Below are positions 28,799 through 38,138 of a stretch of DNA of 64,000 nt, piece by piece; the stretch's first letter is position 1; every line of letters starts with the position of its first letter. The stretch spans positions 62,001-126,000 of the forward strand of contig NZ_JAFFID010000003.1 in assembly GCF_017355955.1 (NCBI RefSeq). The letters are read 5' to 3'. Source of the stretch: Sabulibacter ruber (GTDB taxonomy: Bacteria > Bacteroidota > Bacteroidia > Cytophagales > Hymenobacteraceae). The notes under the pieces were generated by a model, which saw only the letters and a list, made by a program, of their open reading frames with translations, searched no databases and was not told the origin of the DNA. The translations under genes were made by a program, and so were the position numbers.

Positions 28799-30808
28799 TT
28801 ACTTCTGCTCGGGGTACAGTATCACGTAACTCACATCTTCAAAATAGCGGGAAAGGTACCGCGGAACCACATTGAACTCTGGGCGGTAAGATACCGTGTG
28901 CGGTCTGCCCAATACCACCGTCAGCAAATCATTTTTAGTGACTTCTTTGGCTAGTTCGGGGAATTTGTCCCAATCATCAAACAGTTCATAGCTGATGTTA
29001 ACGGTGTATCTATCCTGGGACTCCACAAAACCCTCTAAGGTAGACAGGGTTCCCCGAGCCCCCAGAATACGTATTCTGGCTCCTGCCCCCTTGGCAAACT
29101 GCAGAATGGTATTCACCCAGAACGGAAATCCGGCCTCGCGCTCTGAGTTACGCGGCACCACCACAATGATGGTTTGAATGGTATTCAAGGGGTCACAGAA
29201 CTTGCAGAAGAGCGTCTGTACAGTGGTATGGTTGACTACCCGGTTCAGGATATTTCCCATGAACCACTCCCGGGCGCTTAATTTACCGTTCCAGGCCATG
29301 ACAATCTCGGTGATGCGCAGTTCCTGTACTGCCCTGATAATACCGTTGCCAACGTTCAGGTCAACCCTATATACCGGCAGCATCAGTTCTGCGTGTTCGG
29401 TTACTTCATTGATAACCGAACTTACCTTTTTCTGGTGCAGCTTTATTTTATCATCGGGGGCGTGGTGTTCAGAAACCACCACCAACGGCATCAAGGGCTC
29501 AACCGATCTGGGATTCTTGATCAGGAGGGAGAAATCCAGGAGGCGTTTCAGGTGCTCCATGTTCTCAACCGGAATCAGGATCCGTTCATCGCCTTCGGTG
29601 CCTTCTGGTACTTTGTCAGCCTCGGCGATGGCAATTTCGCGGCCTGCTTTCTCCGCCACAATGCTACTTACCAGGCAGGAAATAAGGATCAGGATTACCG
29701 TTCCGTTCAAGGCCCTTTCATCCAGAATCCGGAGGTTGTACCCAATGAGTACCACCGCAATGGTGGCGGCGGCATGTCCACTGCTCATCCCAAAAATTAG
29801 CCTCCGTTCAGCGGCCTTCATGCCGTAGATCTTTTGGGTGGCGTAGGCGGCCAGCCATTTCCCCAGGAAGGAAATGCAGATAATCACCCCGGCTACAAAC
29901 AAGGCCTCGGGCCCTTCCAGCAGCACCCGCACGTCTACCAACATTCCCACGCTGAGCAGGAAGAAAGGAATGAACAGGGTATTGCCCACAAACTCGGTGC
30001 GGTGCATCAAGGGAGAGGCTTTGGGGATGAGCTGGTTTAACGCCAATCCGGCCAGGAAGGCTCCAATGATAGGCTCTGCCCCGGCTACGTGGGCCAGGAA
30101 CCCAGACAAGAACACCACTGCCAGCACAAACAAGTACTGGGAATTTCCTTCGCCTTCCAGTTGCCGGAAAAACCACCGGCTCAAACGGGGAACACCCCAC
30201 AGCACCACGAACACAAAAACAACCAGTGAAACCACAAACTGCACCCAGAACAAGGAAGAGATATCGGGTTTCTGCAGGTTGGTTACCACCGCCAGGATGA
30301 TCAGGACGGCGGCATCGGTGATGATGGTACCTCCCAGAATGAGCGTCACCGTTTTGTTCTGGGTGATTCCCAAGCGCCCGATGATGGGATAAGCCACCAG
30401 CGTATGCGTGGAGAACATACTGGCCAGCAAAAAAGACGAGAGCGGACTGTACCCCAGCACGTAATAAGAACCCAACCACCCCAGCACCAGCGGAATGATG
30501 AACGTGAGCACCCCAAAGACGATGCTTTTGTTTTTGTTTTCCCGGAAATCGTCCATGTCCATCTCCAGACCGGCCAGGAACATGATGTACAGCAACCCGA
30601 TGGTGCTGAACAAAACCACGCTTTCATCACGCTCCAGTACCCCCAAGCCGTGTGGCCCAAGCAAAACCCCGGAAAGAATCAACCCCAAGATACCAGGAAC
30701 CCGCAACCGGTTGAAAAGCAGGGGCGAAAACAGAATAACAAGCAGAATGACCGCAAAGACCAGTACAGGGTCCTGAATGGGCAAACTGAAAAGTGAAGCG
30801 AACACCAT
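28799..30808 (-). CDS. Kef-type cation:proton antiporter with C-terminal USP-like domains
   Basis: 669 residues. The first 400 form a CPA2 transporter: about twelve helices, the family motif GLILSGVLLGPHGLGVL, THTLVAYPIIGRLG, the ion-site segment GTIITDAAVLIILAVV and AHVAGAEPIIGAFLAGLALN. The remaining 270 residues look like two tandem universal-stress-protein-like domains (ERILIPVENMEHLKRLLDFS and QTIIVVVPRNSEREAGF), probably a cytosolic regulatory part. No RCK/TrkA-N motif was seen. Transport of Na+ or K+ against H+ is the family role; the ion is not fixed by sequence. Confidence 0.88.
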   Translation of the reverse strand: MVFASLFSLPIQDPVLVFAVILLVILFSPLLFNRLRVPGILGLILSGVLLGPHGLGVLERDESVVLFSTIGLLYIMFLAGLEMDMDDFRENKNKSIVFGVLTFIIPLVLGWLGSYYVLGYSPLSSFLLASMFSTHTLVAYPIIGRLGITQNKTVTLILGGTIITDAAVLIILAVVTNLQKPDISSLFWVQFVVSLVVFVFVVLWGVPRLSRWFFRQLEGEGNSQYLFVLAVVFLSGFLAHVAGAEPIIGAFLAGLALNQLIPKASPLMHRTEFVGNTLFIPFFLLSVGMLVDVRVLLEGPEALFVAGVIICISFLGKWLAAYATQKIYGMKAAERRLIFGMSSGHAAATIAVVLIGYNLRILDERALNGTVILILISCLVSSIVAEKAGREIAIAEADKVPEGTEGDERILIPVENMEHLKRLLDFSLLIKNPRSVEPLMPLVVVSEHHAPDDKIKLHQKKVSSVINEVTEHAELMLPVYRVDLNVGNGIIRAVQELRITEIVMAWNGKLSAREWFMGNILNRVVNHTTVQTLFCKFCDPLNTIQTIIVVVPRNSEREAGFPFWVNTILQFAKGAGARIRILGARGTLSTLEGFVESQDRYTVNISYELFDDWDKFPELAKEVTKNDLLTVVLGRPHTVSYRPEFNVVPRYLSRYFEDVSYVILYPEQK

Positions 30809-30989
30809 GTAGGTTGGCCTTTAGAATTGTTATTCCTGCTTACGGGGCAAAACACCCGATGTTTGCTATTCTTCTGCGCTAGCACGGCAGATTTAGCATA
30901 CGGCCGTACCTTCACCTTCTCTTCTATTCGGCTATTGCTTCAAGAATAGGCAGCTCCGGGTTTCTGGTTAGCAGGGCTCAATGGCTGTA

Positions 30990-31032
30990 CCCTGTTTTCT
31001 CCTCCTTTTCAAAGAATCAGCCTTGAAACACG
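30990..31032. repeat. Dispersed inverted repeat, copy 8
   Basis: CCTGTTTTCTCCTCCTTTTC then ATCAGCCTTGAAACACG. Confidence 0.5.
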
Positions 31033-31173
31033 TTTTTAGTCCCATTCATAGAAGATTAGTGGTAGCATTTTGCATTGAGCATAGACCGGGGTCACTGTTT
31101 GTTTCCAAATCTTTTCTAGCTTTAAGGAGTCTTCTTACCTGGTACTGCCGGTTCACGGCTACCCGCTTACTAT

Positions 31174-31212
31174 CGTTTTTTTACCTCTTTTCATGAAAAC
31201 ACCTTTAAAATA
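31174..31212. repeat. Dispersed inverted repeat, copy 9
   Basis: TTTTTTACCTCTTTTC-AT-GAAAACACCTTTAAAA; the central part is a perfect palindrome. Ends 16 bases before the GntP start. Confidence 0.6.
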
Positions 31213-31228
31213 AACCAATAACTCCCCT

Positions 31229-32545
31229 ATGCCCCTACTGCTTGTTGCTGCCGCTGTTCTCGCCTTATTAATCCTGATGATCTTTTTAAGACTCAACGCC
31301 TTTCTGGCTTTGATCTTAGTAGCACTCTGTTTAGGCATTGCCGAGGGGATGCCGGTGAAAGAAGCCATCACCTCGGTGCAGAACGGGATTGGCAGCACAC
31401 TAGGCTCCATCGCCTTGATTTTAGGTTTCGGGTCTATGTTGGGGAGTTTGATCTCTGATAGCGGGGCGGCTCAGCGCATTTCATTGAGCCTCATACAGAA
31501 ATTTGGATTACGCCACATCCAGTGGGCCATGATTCTGACGGGTTTTCTGGTGGGTTTGCCTATGTTCTACAATGCCGGCTTTGTGCTGCTGATTCCGCTG
31601 GTCTTCAGCGTGGCTGCTTCCACGGGTTTACCGCTTTTGTATGTGGGCATTCCTATGGCGGCTTCCCTCTCCGTGACCCACGGGTACCTACCACCGCACC
31701 CCGGCCCTACTTCCATTGCCGTTATCTACAAAGCCGACATGGGCTTAACGTTGGTGTACGGGCTCATTGTGGCCGTACCAGCCATCATTGTGGCAGGCCC
31801 CATTTTTACCCGGTTTCTGTCAAAGTTTAAAGCCAGTCCTCCGGCGGGTTTAGCGGCACCCAGGATCTTTACCGATGAGGAAATGCCCGGTTACGGGGTG
31901 AGTTTGTTTACCGCCATTTTCCCGGTTTTGCTGATGGCGCTGGCTACCCTGGCCAATGCTCTTTTACCCGCGGAATCTGTTCTTCGGCAGACCTTAGATT
32001 TTGTGGGTGACCCCGCCATTGCGCTGCTGCTATCGGTGTTTGTGGCTACTTACACGCTAGGGATAAAACGGGGCCGGAACATGGAGCAGATCATGCAGCT
32101 TCTTTCGGGGTCTATTTCCAGTATTGCCATGATCATGCTGATCATTGGTGGTGGCGGCGCACTAAAACAAGTGCTGGTAGACAGTGGCGTTGGCACGTAT
32201 ATAGCCTCGCATGTAAAGGATATGGCTCTTTCTCCTTTGGTGCTGGCCTGGAGCGTTGCGGCGTTGCTGCGCGTTTGTCTGGGATCGGCTACGGTGGCGG
32301 CCATCACCACCGCCGGAATTGCCTTGCCCATGATTGAAGCCACCGGGGTAAGTCCCGAGTTAATGGTATTGGCTACCGGTGCCGGAAGCCTTATGTTCTC
32401 GCACGTGAACGACCCCGGCTTCTGGATGTTCAAAGAATACTTCAGCCTGAACATTCCAGACACCATCGCTACCTGGTCCATCATGGAAACCCTGGTTTCG
32501 GTGATTGGTTTATTGGGGGTTTTGGCGCTGAACCTGGTCATTTAA
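31229..32545 (+). CDS. GntP-family gluconate/organic acid:H+ permease
   Basis: 438 residues with about twelve hydrophobic segments. The family signature VTHGYLPPHPGPTSIA is intact (about residues 148-163), as are GFLVGLPMFYNAGFVLLIPL and the C-terminal GSLMFSHVNDPGFWMFKEYF. GntP carriers import gluconate or related sugar acids with protons; which acid is unknown. No gluconate kinase is adjacent, so the local context gives no substrate clue. Confidence 0.92.
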   Translation: MPLLLVAAAVLALLILMIFLRLNAFLALILVALCLGIAEGMPVKEAITSVQNGIGSTLGSIALILGFGSMLGSLISDSGAAQRISLSLIQKFGLRHIQWAMILTGFLVGLPMFYNAGFVLLIPLVFSVAASTGLPLLYVGIPMAASLSVTHGYLPPHPGPTSIAVIYKADMGLTLVYGLIVAVPAIIVAGPIFTRFLSKFKASPPAGLAAPRIFTDEEMPGYGVSLFTAIFPVLLMALATLANALLPAESVLRQTLDFVGDPAIALLLSVFVATYTLGIKRGRNMEQIMQLLSGSISSIAMIMLIIGGGGALKQVLVDSGVGTYIASHVKDMALSPLVLAWSVAALLRVCLGSATVAAITTAGIALPMIEATGVSPELMVLATGAGSLMFSHVNDPGFWMFKEYFSLNIPDTIATWSIMETLVSVIGLLGVLALNLVI

Positions 32546-32579
32546 GCACATCTTCAATCCAATTCTGTGTAACCCAGCT

Positions 32580-33032
32580 ATGAACCCGCAAATCCTGATC
32601 AGAGAATACCAAAAAGAAGACCAACCGGTAATCCTGGAATTGCTGCGCCTGAACACGCCTGCCTATTTTTCACCGGAGGAGGAACAGGATTTAATCCACT
32701 ACCTGAACAATGAAATTGAACGGTACTTTGTACTTGAGTACGACGGCAACGTAGTGGGCAGCGGCGGCATCAACTTTTCAGAGGATCAGGCCACCGGAAA
32801 AATAAGTTGGGACATTCTGCACCCTACCTATCAGGGGAAAGGCCTGGGAAGCCTGCTCCTGAACCACCGGATAGATACCCTGAAGAACCTTCCCCAGATC
32901 AGAACTATCTCGGTGAGAACCTCCCAACTGGTCTACCGGTTTTATGAGAAACAAGGCTTCCAACTACTGGAAGTAGTAAAAGATTACTGGGCTCCGGGGT
33001 ATGATATGTACAGAATGGAGTATGCCAGATAA
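32580..33032 (+). CDS. GNAT-family N-acetyltransferase
   Basis: 150 residues, one GNAT fold. The acetyl-CoA pyrophosphate loop is HPTYQGKGLGSLLL (about 81-94), followed by the typical VYRFYEKQGFQ strand-helix. IREYQKEDQPVILEL begins the fold. Acceptor unknown. It lies 34 bases after the permease and 44 before a methyltransferase, perhaps one transcript. Confidence 0.85.
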   Translation: MNPQILIREYQKEDQPVILELLRLNTPAYFSPEEEQDLIHYLNNEIERYFVLEYDGNVVGSGGINFSEDQATGKISWDILHPTYQGKGLGSLLLNHRIDTLKNLPQIRTISVRTSQLVYRFYEKQGFQLLEVVKDYWAPGYDMYRMEYAR

Positions 33033-33076
33033 ACCAGAACAATCGCCGGAAGCCCGTTTCTTACACCCACCAGGCC

Positions 33077-33712
33077 ATGGACCAGAATAGACGCACCACA
33101 GACACCTGGGACCAGTTAGCCCAAGCCTATCAAGACAAATTCATGAACCTGGATTTGTATGATGACACCTATGATCTATTCTGCCAATTGCTTCCGCAGC
33201 CAGGGGCTAAAATTTTCGAAATAGGGTGCGGCCCCGGCAACATCACCAAGTACCTGCTAACCAAACGGGCCGATTTTCAGGTGGAGGCAATTGACACCTC
33301 GCCCAACATGATCAGACTGGCCGCAGCCAATAACCCCACCGCAGGGTTCCGGGTGATGGACTGCCGGGATATTGCCCACATCCAAGGCGGCTTTGACGGC
33401 ATCATGTGTGGGTTCTGCATGCCCTACCTGTCTAAAGAAGCCTGCGCCAAACTCATCCAGGATAGCGCCAACTTACTGTCCAGCGGGGGCATTTTCTATT
33501 TCAGCACCATAGAAGGCGAGTACCAACTTTCCGGCCCAGAGACCAGCAGCAACGGTGAGCACACTCTTTTTGTTTACTACCATCAGGAAGATTATTTGCT
33601 GCAATTCCTGTCTGAAAACAGCTTTGAACTGGTAACCCTATCCCGGAAGAACTACCCAAAAGCCGATGGAAGCCTTGCCACGCACCTGATTGTTATTGCG
33701 AGAAAGCGCTGA
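33077..33712 (+). CDS. Class I SAM-dependent methyltransferase
   Basis: 211 residues. Motif I IFEIGCGPGNITKYLL, motif II acidic residue in VEAIDTSPNMIRLA, and post-motif FRVMDCRDIAHIQGGFDGIMCGFCMPYL identify a Rossmann methyltransferase of the Methyltransf_25/11 type. The substrate is unknown. No signal peptide; cytosolic. Confidence 0.87.
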   Translation: MDQNRRTTDTWDQLAQAYQDKFMNLDLYDDTYDLFCQLLPQPGAKIFEIGCGPGNITKYLLTKRADFQVEAIDTSPNMIRLAAANNPTAGFRVMDCRDIAHIQGGFDGIMCGFCMPYLSKEACAKLIQDSANLLSSGGIFYFSTIEGEYQLSGPETSSNGEHTLFVYYHQEDYLLQFLSENSFELVTLSRKNYPKADGSLATHLIVIARKR

Positions 33713-33761
33713 TGCCTAGCTGGTTCTCCCCCTCACCAAGGTACCATCCGGTTTCAGCCAG

Positions 33762-33807
33762 CCTTTTGCTTTTCCTCTTTTTTGCAGAAACCAGCCTTAA
33801 AACAGCC
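33762..33807. repeat. Dispersed inverted repeat, copy 10 (weak)
   Basis: Only the right arm, AGCCTTAAAACAGCC, is well kept; the left half is a degraded run of T-rich sequence. Confidence 0.35.
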
Positions 33808-33984
33808 ATCGGCCCTTGAAATTCATCTGAAGGCCCGGCTCCAGCTCATTTTCCTGAGTTAGTGACTGATTTATACTAAAGAAAGGCAAAACTGCACCAC
33901 TTCAGCCATTTCATGAATAGGGTAAATTGAATATCTTTCAGGTACCGCACGGGCGGCAATAAAGCAGCCAAAACCACTATCTAC

Positions 33985-36492
33985 ATGATTAGAACATTAC
34001 TCAGAAAAGCCATCTGGGTGCCGGCTTTTGCCGTGCTTACCTGTGGTGGACCCCTCTACTTTGCCCAAGCGCAAACCCAACCGGGTTTACGGCTGAATGA
34101 ACTGGAATACCTGGAGATGCCGGGCCTCAACGTGATGCTGGCCCATGACTTCTACCCAGAGAGCCACCAGGGCGGTGTAGGAATCATCCAGAACGGTCTG
34201 CGCATTGGTACCAACGGCGACCTGAGGCTGGAGCCCACGCCCGGCCAGTGGCAACCCGTGCCCAAGGTAGGGCCGCGCGTGGTTGACCGGGCCACCCAGA
34301 CCATTAGTGTGCGCATGGAGTACCCAGATCCCGATAAGAACCGCAAGGGCTTCAACCCCATCATCTACCCCGATCTGAACTTCGCTTACGAGGTGAAGGT
34401 GAGGCCAGAGGGCAAGAACTTCCGGATCATTGTGGACCTGGACAAACCCCTGCCCGAGGAATGGATTGGCAAAGTAGGTTTCAATTTTGAGCTGTTTCCG
34501 GGAATTCTGTTCGGAAAGACCTATTACATGGACCAGCAGTTCGGGATTTTCCCGCGGCAGCTGAACGGCCCCGGTTTTTACGATGCCTCTAAGGAATACC
34601 AGACTACGCCCCTGGCCTCGGGCCAGAAATTGACCATTGTGCCCGAAGATCCCCGGCAGACGCTCACCATCCAGAACGTCTCCGGTGAGGGACTGCAGTT
34701 GATAGACGGTCGGGCGCAGCACAACAACGGTTGGTTTGTAGTGCGGTCATTGGTGAAGAAAGGCGCTTCTAAAGGTGCTATTGAATGGCTGATTTCGCCC
34801 AACGCCATTGCCGGCTGGAAATCTGAACCCGTGGTGCAGGTCTCGCAGGTGGGCTATCACCCTAAACAGCAGAAGGTGGCCGTCATTGAACTGGACAAAA
34901 CCGAAACCCAGCGCCACCCGGTTACTTTGTTCCGGGTGAATGAAACCGGTGGGCTGGAGAAAGTCATGGAGACGCAACCCAAAGAATGGGGCAAGTTCCT
35001 GCGCTACCACTACCTGCAGTTTGATTTCACGCAGGTACAGAAACCCGGCATGTACAAGGTGAAGTACGGCGCGTATGAAACCAGTCCGTTCCAGATCAGC
35101 GAGCAGGTGTTCAAGCGCCATGTGTGGCAACCCGTGATTGAGACGTTTCTGCCCGTGCAGATGTGCCACATGCGCATCAATGATCGCTACAAAGTATGGC
35201 ACGACGTCTGCCACCTGGACGATGCCCGCATGGCCCCCCTCAACCACAACCACTTTGACGGGTACCTGCAAGGCCCCAGCACCTTGACCAAGTACCAACC
35301 CGGCGAACACGTGCCCAACCTGGCCGTGGGCGGCTGGCACGATGCCGGCGACTATGATATGCGTGTGGAATCTTTGGCCGATGAAATCAGAATCTTGTCC
35401 CTGGCCTTTGAGGAGTTCAAGGTGAAGTATGATAACACCAGCATAGACCAAAAACTGAAAATAGCCGAGCTGCACCGCCCCGATGGCAAGAACGATCTGC
35501 TGCAACAGGTAGAACACGGCGCACTTTCCATAGTGGCTGGTTACCAGAACCTGGGCCGGTTGTACCGCGGTATCATTGAACCGTCTTTGCGCCAGTACAC
35601 CTTGTTGGGCGACGCCTCCACCCAAACCGATGAAGTGGTATTTGACGCGGCCAAAGCGCCCAACCCGACTCCGCCCATCGGGCAGGAAGGTGCCCCTGAT
35701 GACCGTTGGGTGTTCACCGAGGAGAATCCCGGCCGGGAATTACAGGTGGCTTCCTGCCTGGCGGTGGCTTCGCGGGCCTTGAAAGGGTACAATGATACCT
35801 TGTCTACGCACTGCCTGAGAATTGCCCAGGAACTATGGGACAGAACCCAGGAGAAGGACAAACTCCAGCGCGTGAATGCGGCGGCGGAACTGTTCCTGTC
35901 TACCAAGGATAAGAAATACGCCAACTGGCTTGTAGCTAACACCCAGGACATTACCAAGAACATCAGCCGCACCGGTTGGGTTATTGGCCGCACGCTCCCG
36001 CTCATCAAAGACAAGAAGTACAAAGCTGCTGTCCTGGCTGCGGTGCAGAACTACAAGAAAGTGGTGGAGGAACAGGAGCGGAAAACGCCGTACGGCATGC
36101 CGTACGAACCCGATATCTGGGGAGCCGGTTGGGGCATCCAGAACTTCGGGGTGCAGCAGTTTTTCCTGCATACGTCCTACCCCGAAATTTTCCCCAGGAC
36201 CTACATGCTGCATGCCATGAACTTTGTTTTGGGTGTGCACCCGGGCTCTAACGTTTCCTCGTTTGCCTCGGGTGTGGGTGCCAAGTCCTTGACTACCGCT
36301 TACGGGAACAACCGAGATGAATGGTCTTACATCCCCGGTGGCGTAGGCTCCGGCACCGCCCTCATCCGCCCCGATTTCCCGGAGTTACTGCACTGGCCCT
36401 ACCTCTGGCAGCAAACCGAATACGTGATTGGCGGCGGCTCCTCAGATTACATGTTCCTGATTTTGGCTGCGGATCATTTGCTCAGCAAGTAA
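33985..36492 (+). CDS. Glycoside hydrolase family 9 protein, secreted
   Basis: 835 residues. Signal peptide with cleavage near FAQA-QT, then an N-terminal region unlike the short classical Ig domain, an Ig-like CelD_N-type segment (VVQVSQVGYHPKQQKVAVIELDK, about 285-375), and a GH9 (alpha/alpha)6 barrel. Catalytic residues are visible: Asp453 and Asp456 in GGWHDAGDYDMRV and the general acid Glu812 in QQTEYVIGGGSSDYMF. FVLGVHPGSNVSSF matches the family. GH9 enzymes are inverting endoglucanases or exo-acting beta-glucosaminidase or glucanase types; which one is unclear. No T9SS sorting domain or cellulose-binding module was seen, so it is probably periplasmic. Confidence 0.9.
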   Translation: MIRTLLRKAIWVPAFAVLTCGGPLYFAQAQTQPGLRLNELEYLEMPGLNVMLAHDFYPESHQGGVGIIQNGLRIGTNGDLRLEPTPGQWQPVPKVGPRVVDRATQTISVRMEYPDPDKNRKGFNPIIYPDLNFAYEVKVRPEGKNFRIIVDLDKPLPEEWIGKVGFNFELFPGILFGKTYYMDQQFGIFPRQLNGPGFYDASKEYQTTPLASGQKLTIVPEDPRQTLTIQNVSGEGLQLIDGRAQHNNGWFVVRSLVKKGASKGAIEWLISPNAIAGWKSEPVVQVSQVGYHPKQQKVAVIELDKTETQRHPVTLFRVNETGGLEKVMETQPKEWGKFLRYHYLQFDFTQVQKPGMYKVKYGAYETSPFQISEQVFKRHVWQPVIETFLPVQMCHMRINDRYKVWHDVCHLDDARMAPLNHNHFDGYLQGPSTLTKYQPGEHVPNLAVGGWHDAGDYDMRVESLADEIRILSLAFEEFKVKYDNTSIDQKLKIAELHRPDGKNDLLQQVEHGALSIVAGYQNLGRLYRGIIEPSLRQYTLLGDASTQTDEVVFDAAKAPNPTPPIGQEGAPDDRWVFTEENPGRELQVASCLAVASRALKGYNDTLSTHCLRIAQELWDRTQEKDKLQRVNAAAELFLSTKDKKYANWLVANTQDITKNISRTGWVIGRTLPLIKDKKYKAAVLAAVQNYKKVVEEQERKTPYGMPYEPDIWGAGWGIQNFGVQQFFLHTSYPEIFPRTYMLHAMNFVLGVHPGSNVSSFASGVGAKSLTTAYGNNRDEWSYIPGGVGSGTALIRPDFPELLHWPYLWQQTEYVIGGGSSDYMFLILAADHLLSK

Positions 36493-36507
36493 TCTTTCTC
36501 TCTTTAT

Positions 36508-36551
36508 AAAACAGAAAAGCCCGGAGGTGTTTCTCCGGGCTTTTCTGTTTT
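36508..36551 (+). terminator. Terminator of the GH9 gene
   Basis: 19-bp perfect arms AAAACAGAAAAGCCCGGAG / CTCCGGGCTTTTCTGTTTT. Confidence 0.92.
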
Positions 36552-36681
36552 CGAGGTGATTTTAGAAATTGAGGACTAAAACAAAACCTATTTAGGCGCA
36601 TCCCTCCTAATAATTTGCTTAGGTATGCTCTGAACCGATTCCTGTTCCCCACTACCTACGATTCCACCGCCAAGACGAAAT

Positions 36682-36723
36682 GCTGTTTTTAATGCCTTTT
36701 GATAAAACAACCTCAAAAACGGC
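36682..36723. repeat. Dispersed inverted repeat, copy 11
   Basis: GCTGTTTTTAATGCCTTTTG then ATAAAACAACCTCAAAAACGG. Confidence 0.55.
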
Positions 36724-36856
36724 TTATAGGACTTTCACCTACTCACAAACAATCCATAAACGACTATCGCTTAACTATTTATTCTTCAATCGCAAAAGAT
36801 TATATTCAATAATCAATTCTGATACATTCCTGAGACAGGAAATCGCACCTGACCCC

Positions 36857-36889
36857 ACAAGCCGGTTACTGATCCGGTCTTGTTTTTTG
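36857..36889 (+). terminator. Orphan terminator-like hairpin
   Basis: ACAAG-CCGG pairs with CCGG-T-CTTGT with one bulge, followed by TTTTTTGG. No coding sequence is seen in the 300 bases before it, so it could end a small RNA or act as an attenuator for the gene at 36941. Confidence 0.5.
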
Positions 36890-36940
36890 GATTGAAAAGG
36901 ACAGCGAAACCAAAAACTGTAGCTAAAAGCACTTAGGGTA

Positions 36941-37384
36941 ATGAAAACGAAAAGCCTTATAAGTTTCCTATTTCTTCTTTCATTTACAACCAACAGCTTC
37001 GGCCAGGCTCCTACTCCTACTCCTACTCCTACTCCTACTCCTACTCCTACTCCTACTCCTGCTTCCTCTGACCTTCTAAAACTAGCGAAGTCACAAAGCA
37101 CAGGGGGAATCCTTCTCCTTGTAGTGGGTACTGGTTTATGCATTACCGCAGGTAGCTCCATAGAACTGGGGATCAATCATGATGCTGACAACACCGCTTT
37201 CTATACGTTGGGGACTGCGGGCATACTCTCTGTAGTGGGAAGTGCTGTTTTGCTCAACGCCAGCGGACGCAACAGGAAAAAAGCCAGGGCTATGAAAATG
37301 AAACATGGAAAAATCTACTTGCCAAGCCAGGGGATTTTGATGGCTAAGTGGGTACCGCAAGTAGGCTACAGGATCTCCTTCTGA
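36941..37384 (+). CDS. Small exported protein with Pro-Thr repeat, paralogue 1
   Basis: 147 residues. Signal peptide (cleavage near NSFG-QA), then eight Pro-Thr units, two hydrophobic segments (about 55-72 and 87-105), a basic NRKKARAM motif and a short C-terminal part ending VPQVGYRISF. The same order is seen in the two genes downstream, so this is the divergent first member of a tandem family. Function unknown. The Pro-Thr stretch is coded by a perfect hexanucleotide repeat, whose copy number could change linker length without a frameshift. Confidence 0.75.
   Translation: MKTKSLISFLFLLSFTTNSFGQAPTPTPTPTPTPTPTPTPASSDLLKLAKSQSTGGILLLVVGTGLCITAGSSIELGINHDADNTAFYTLGTAGILSVVGSAVLLNASGRNRKKARAMKMKHGKIYLPSQGILMAKWVPQVGYRISF
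37010..37057 (+). repeat. Hexanucleotide microsatellite (CCTACT)8
   Basis: Eight perfect CCTACT units coding Pro-Thr in the first small exported protein. In-frame unit length means gain or loss would alter only linker length. Confidence 0.9.
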
Positions 37385-37637
37385 ACTATCCCCTTGAAGG
37401 AGCAATTGGATTAAGCAGCTATTTTATTGAATTCCATATCATATAAGATTACAAATAGGTATATTTATTTATTACTTCTCCCCTCCCCCTCTGATCCGTC
37501 AACCGAAGAAAGAAAGCGAACCCACCCCCTGCGTTACCTTTTCTTCGGGCTTCTTTATTGGCTCTCCTATTACCTTTTCAGAAGACACCGTAGCCGAAAG
37601 CTGTTTACCAATTGAGTAGGCACAAAAACTCATCATC

Positions 37638-38087
37638 ATGAAAAAGATAGTCCTAGCCCTAACATTCCTGTTACTGGCTACCGCTTGCTACAGCCAGGCA
37701 CCTGTACCTCCTGCGCCTATTACAGAGCCACCCAAGGGAACAAAAGAATATTACCTGGAGAAAAGAGAATCAAATATGGTAAGGGGCTGGATTCTTACGC
37801 CTGTAGGCGTTGCACTCATAGGATTGGGCACTGCAATGGCTTGGAGTGAGATAGCCACCGGAATCACTACCCTAGGGCGTGACAGCAAAAACAGTTCTAC
37901 ACCGGGTTTACTGGTAGCGGTGGGGATAGGATCTGTTCTTGGAGGCACCGTTTCCTTTATATCTGCCAGAAAAAACAGGCGAAAAGCCAGGGCTATGGCG
38001 GTAGGCTATGAACAGGTTCCCTTGCCCCTATCAGGAACTTTGATAGCGAAGGCAGTTCCAACTGTAGGGCTTAAGGTCTCTTTCTAA
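37638..38087 (+). CDS. Small exported protein, paralogue 2
   Basis: 149 residues. Signal peptide MKKIVLALTFLLLATACYSQ, a Pro-rich linker, the charged stretch KGTKEYYLEKRES, a hydrophobic GWILTPVGVALIGLGTAMAW segment, a second (LLVAVGIGSVLGGTVSFIS), then NRRKARAM and a C-terminal PLPLSGTLIAKAVPTVGLKVSF-like end. The LATAC tract could be read as a lipobox, but the SQ context after it fits signal peptidase I better. Its first ten residues are identical to paralogue 3, pointing to recent duplication. Function unknown; probably inner membrane with two helices. Confidence 0.75.
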   Translation: MKKIVLALTFLLLATACYSQAPVPPAPITEPPKGTKEYYLEKRESNMVRGWILTPVGVALIGLGTAMAWSEIATGITTLGRDSKNSSTPGLLVAVGIGSVLGGTVSFISARKNRRKARAMAVGYEQVPLPLSGTLIAKAVPTVGLKVSF

Positions 38088-38138
38088 AATTCCTCCCTCA
38101 AGGCAAGTCACATACAGAGAAGCCGAAAACTCATCATC

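Larger units (their letters stand above)
30809..31228. other. Divergent intergenic region with two dispersed repeats
   Basis: 420 bases between the antiporter and GntP genes. Holds dispersed repeat copies at 30990-31032 and 31174-31212. No exact promoter match was found; TAGCTTTA (31117-31124) is a one-mismatch -7 candidate for the plus strand. Confidence 0.55.
36493..36940. other. Intergenic region with two hairpins and one repeat
   Basis: 448 bases. Contains the GH9 terminator (36508-36551), a dispersed repeat (36682-36723) and a second terminator-like hairpin (36857-36889) that follows no recognisable gene. A 71-codon open frame at 36680-36895 is not convincing. Confidence 0.55.

Noticed and set aside
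28995..30796. Several long open frames opposite the antiporter gene
   Set aside because: Antisense shadows of a codon-biased membrane protein gene; compositions are unlike proteins of the window.
36680..36895. 71-codon open frame between the GH9 and small exported genes
   Set aside because: No recognisable domain; it begins inside a dispersed repeat and runs through a terminator-like hairpin.
37010..37057. Short tandem repeat as a possible CRISPR array
   Set aside because: It is a perfect in-frame hexanucleotide repeat inside a coding sequence, with no spacers and no cas genes in the window.
37427..37615. 62-codon open frame between paralogues 1 and 2
   Set aside because: No conserved content or start context; lies in an AT-rich spacer.
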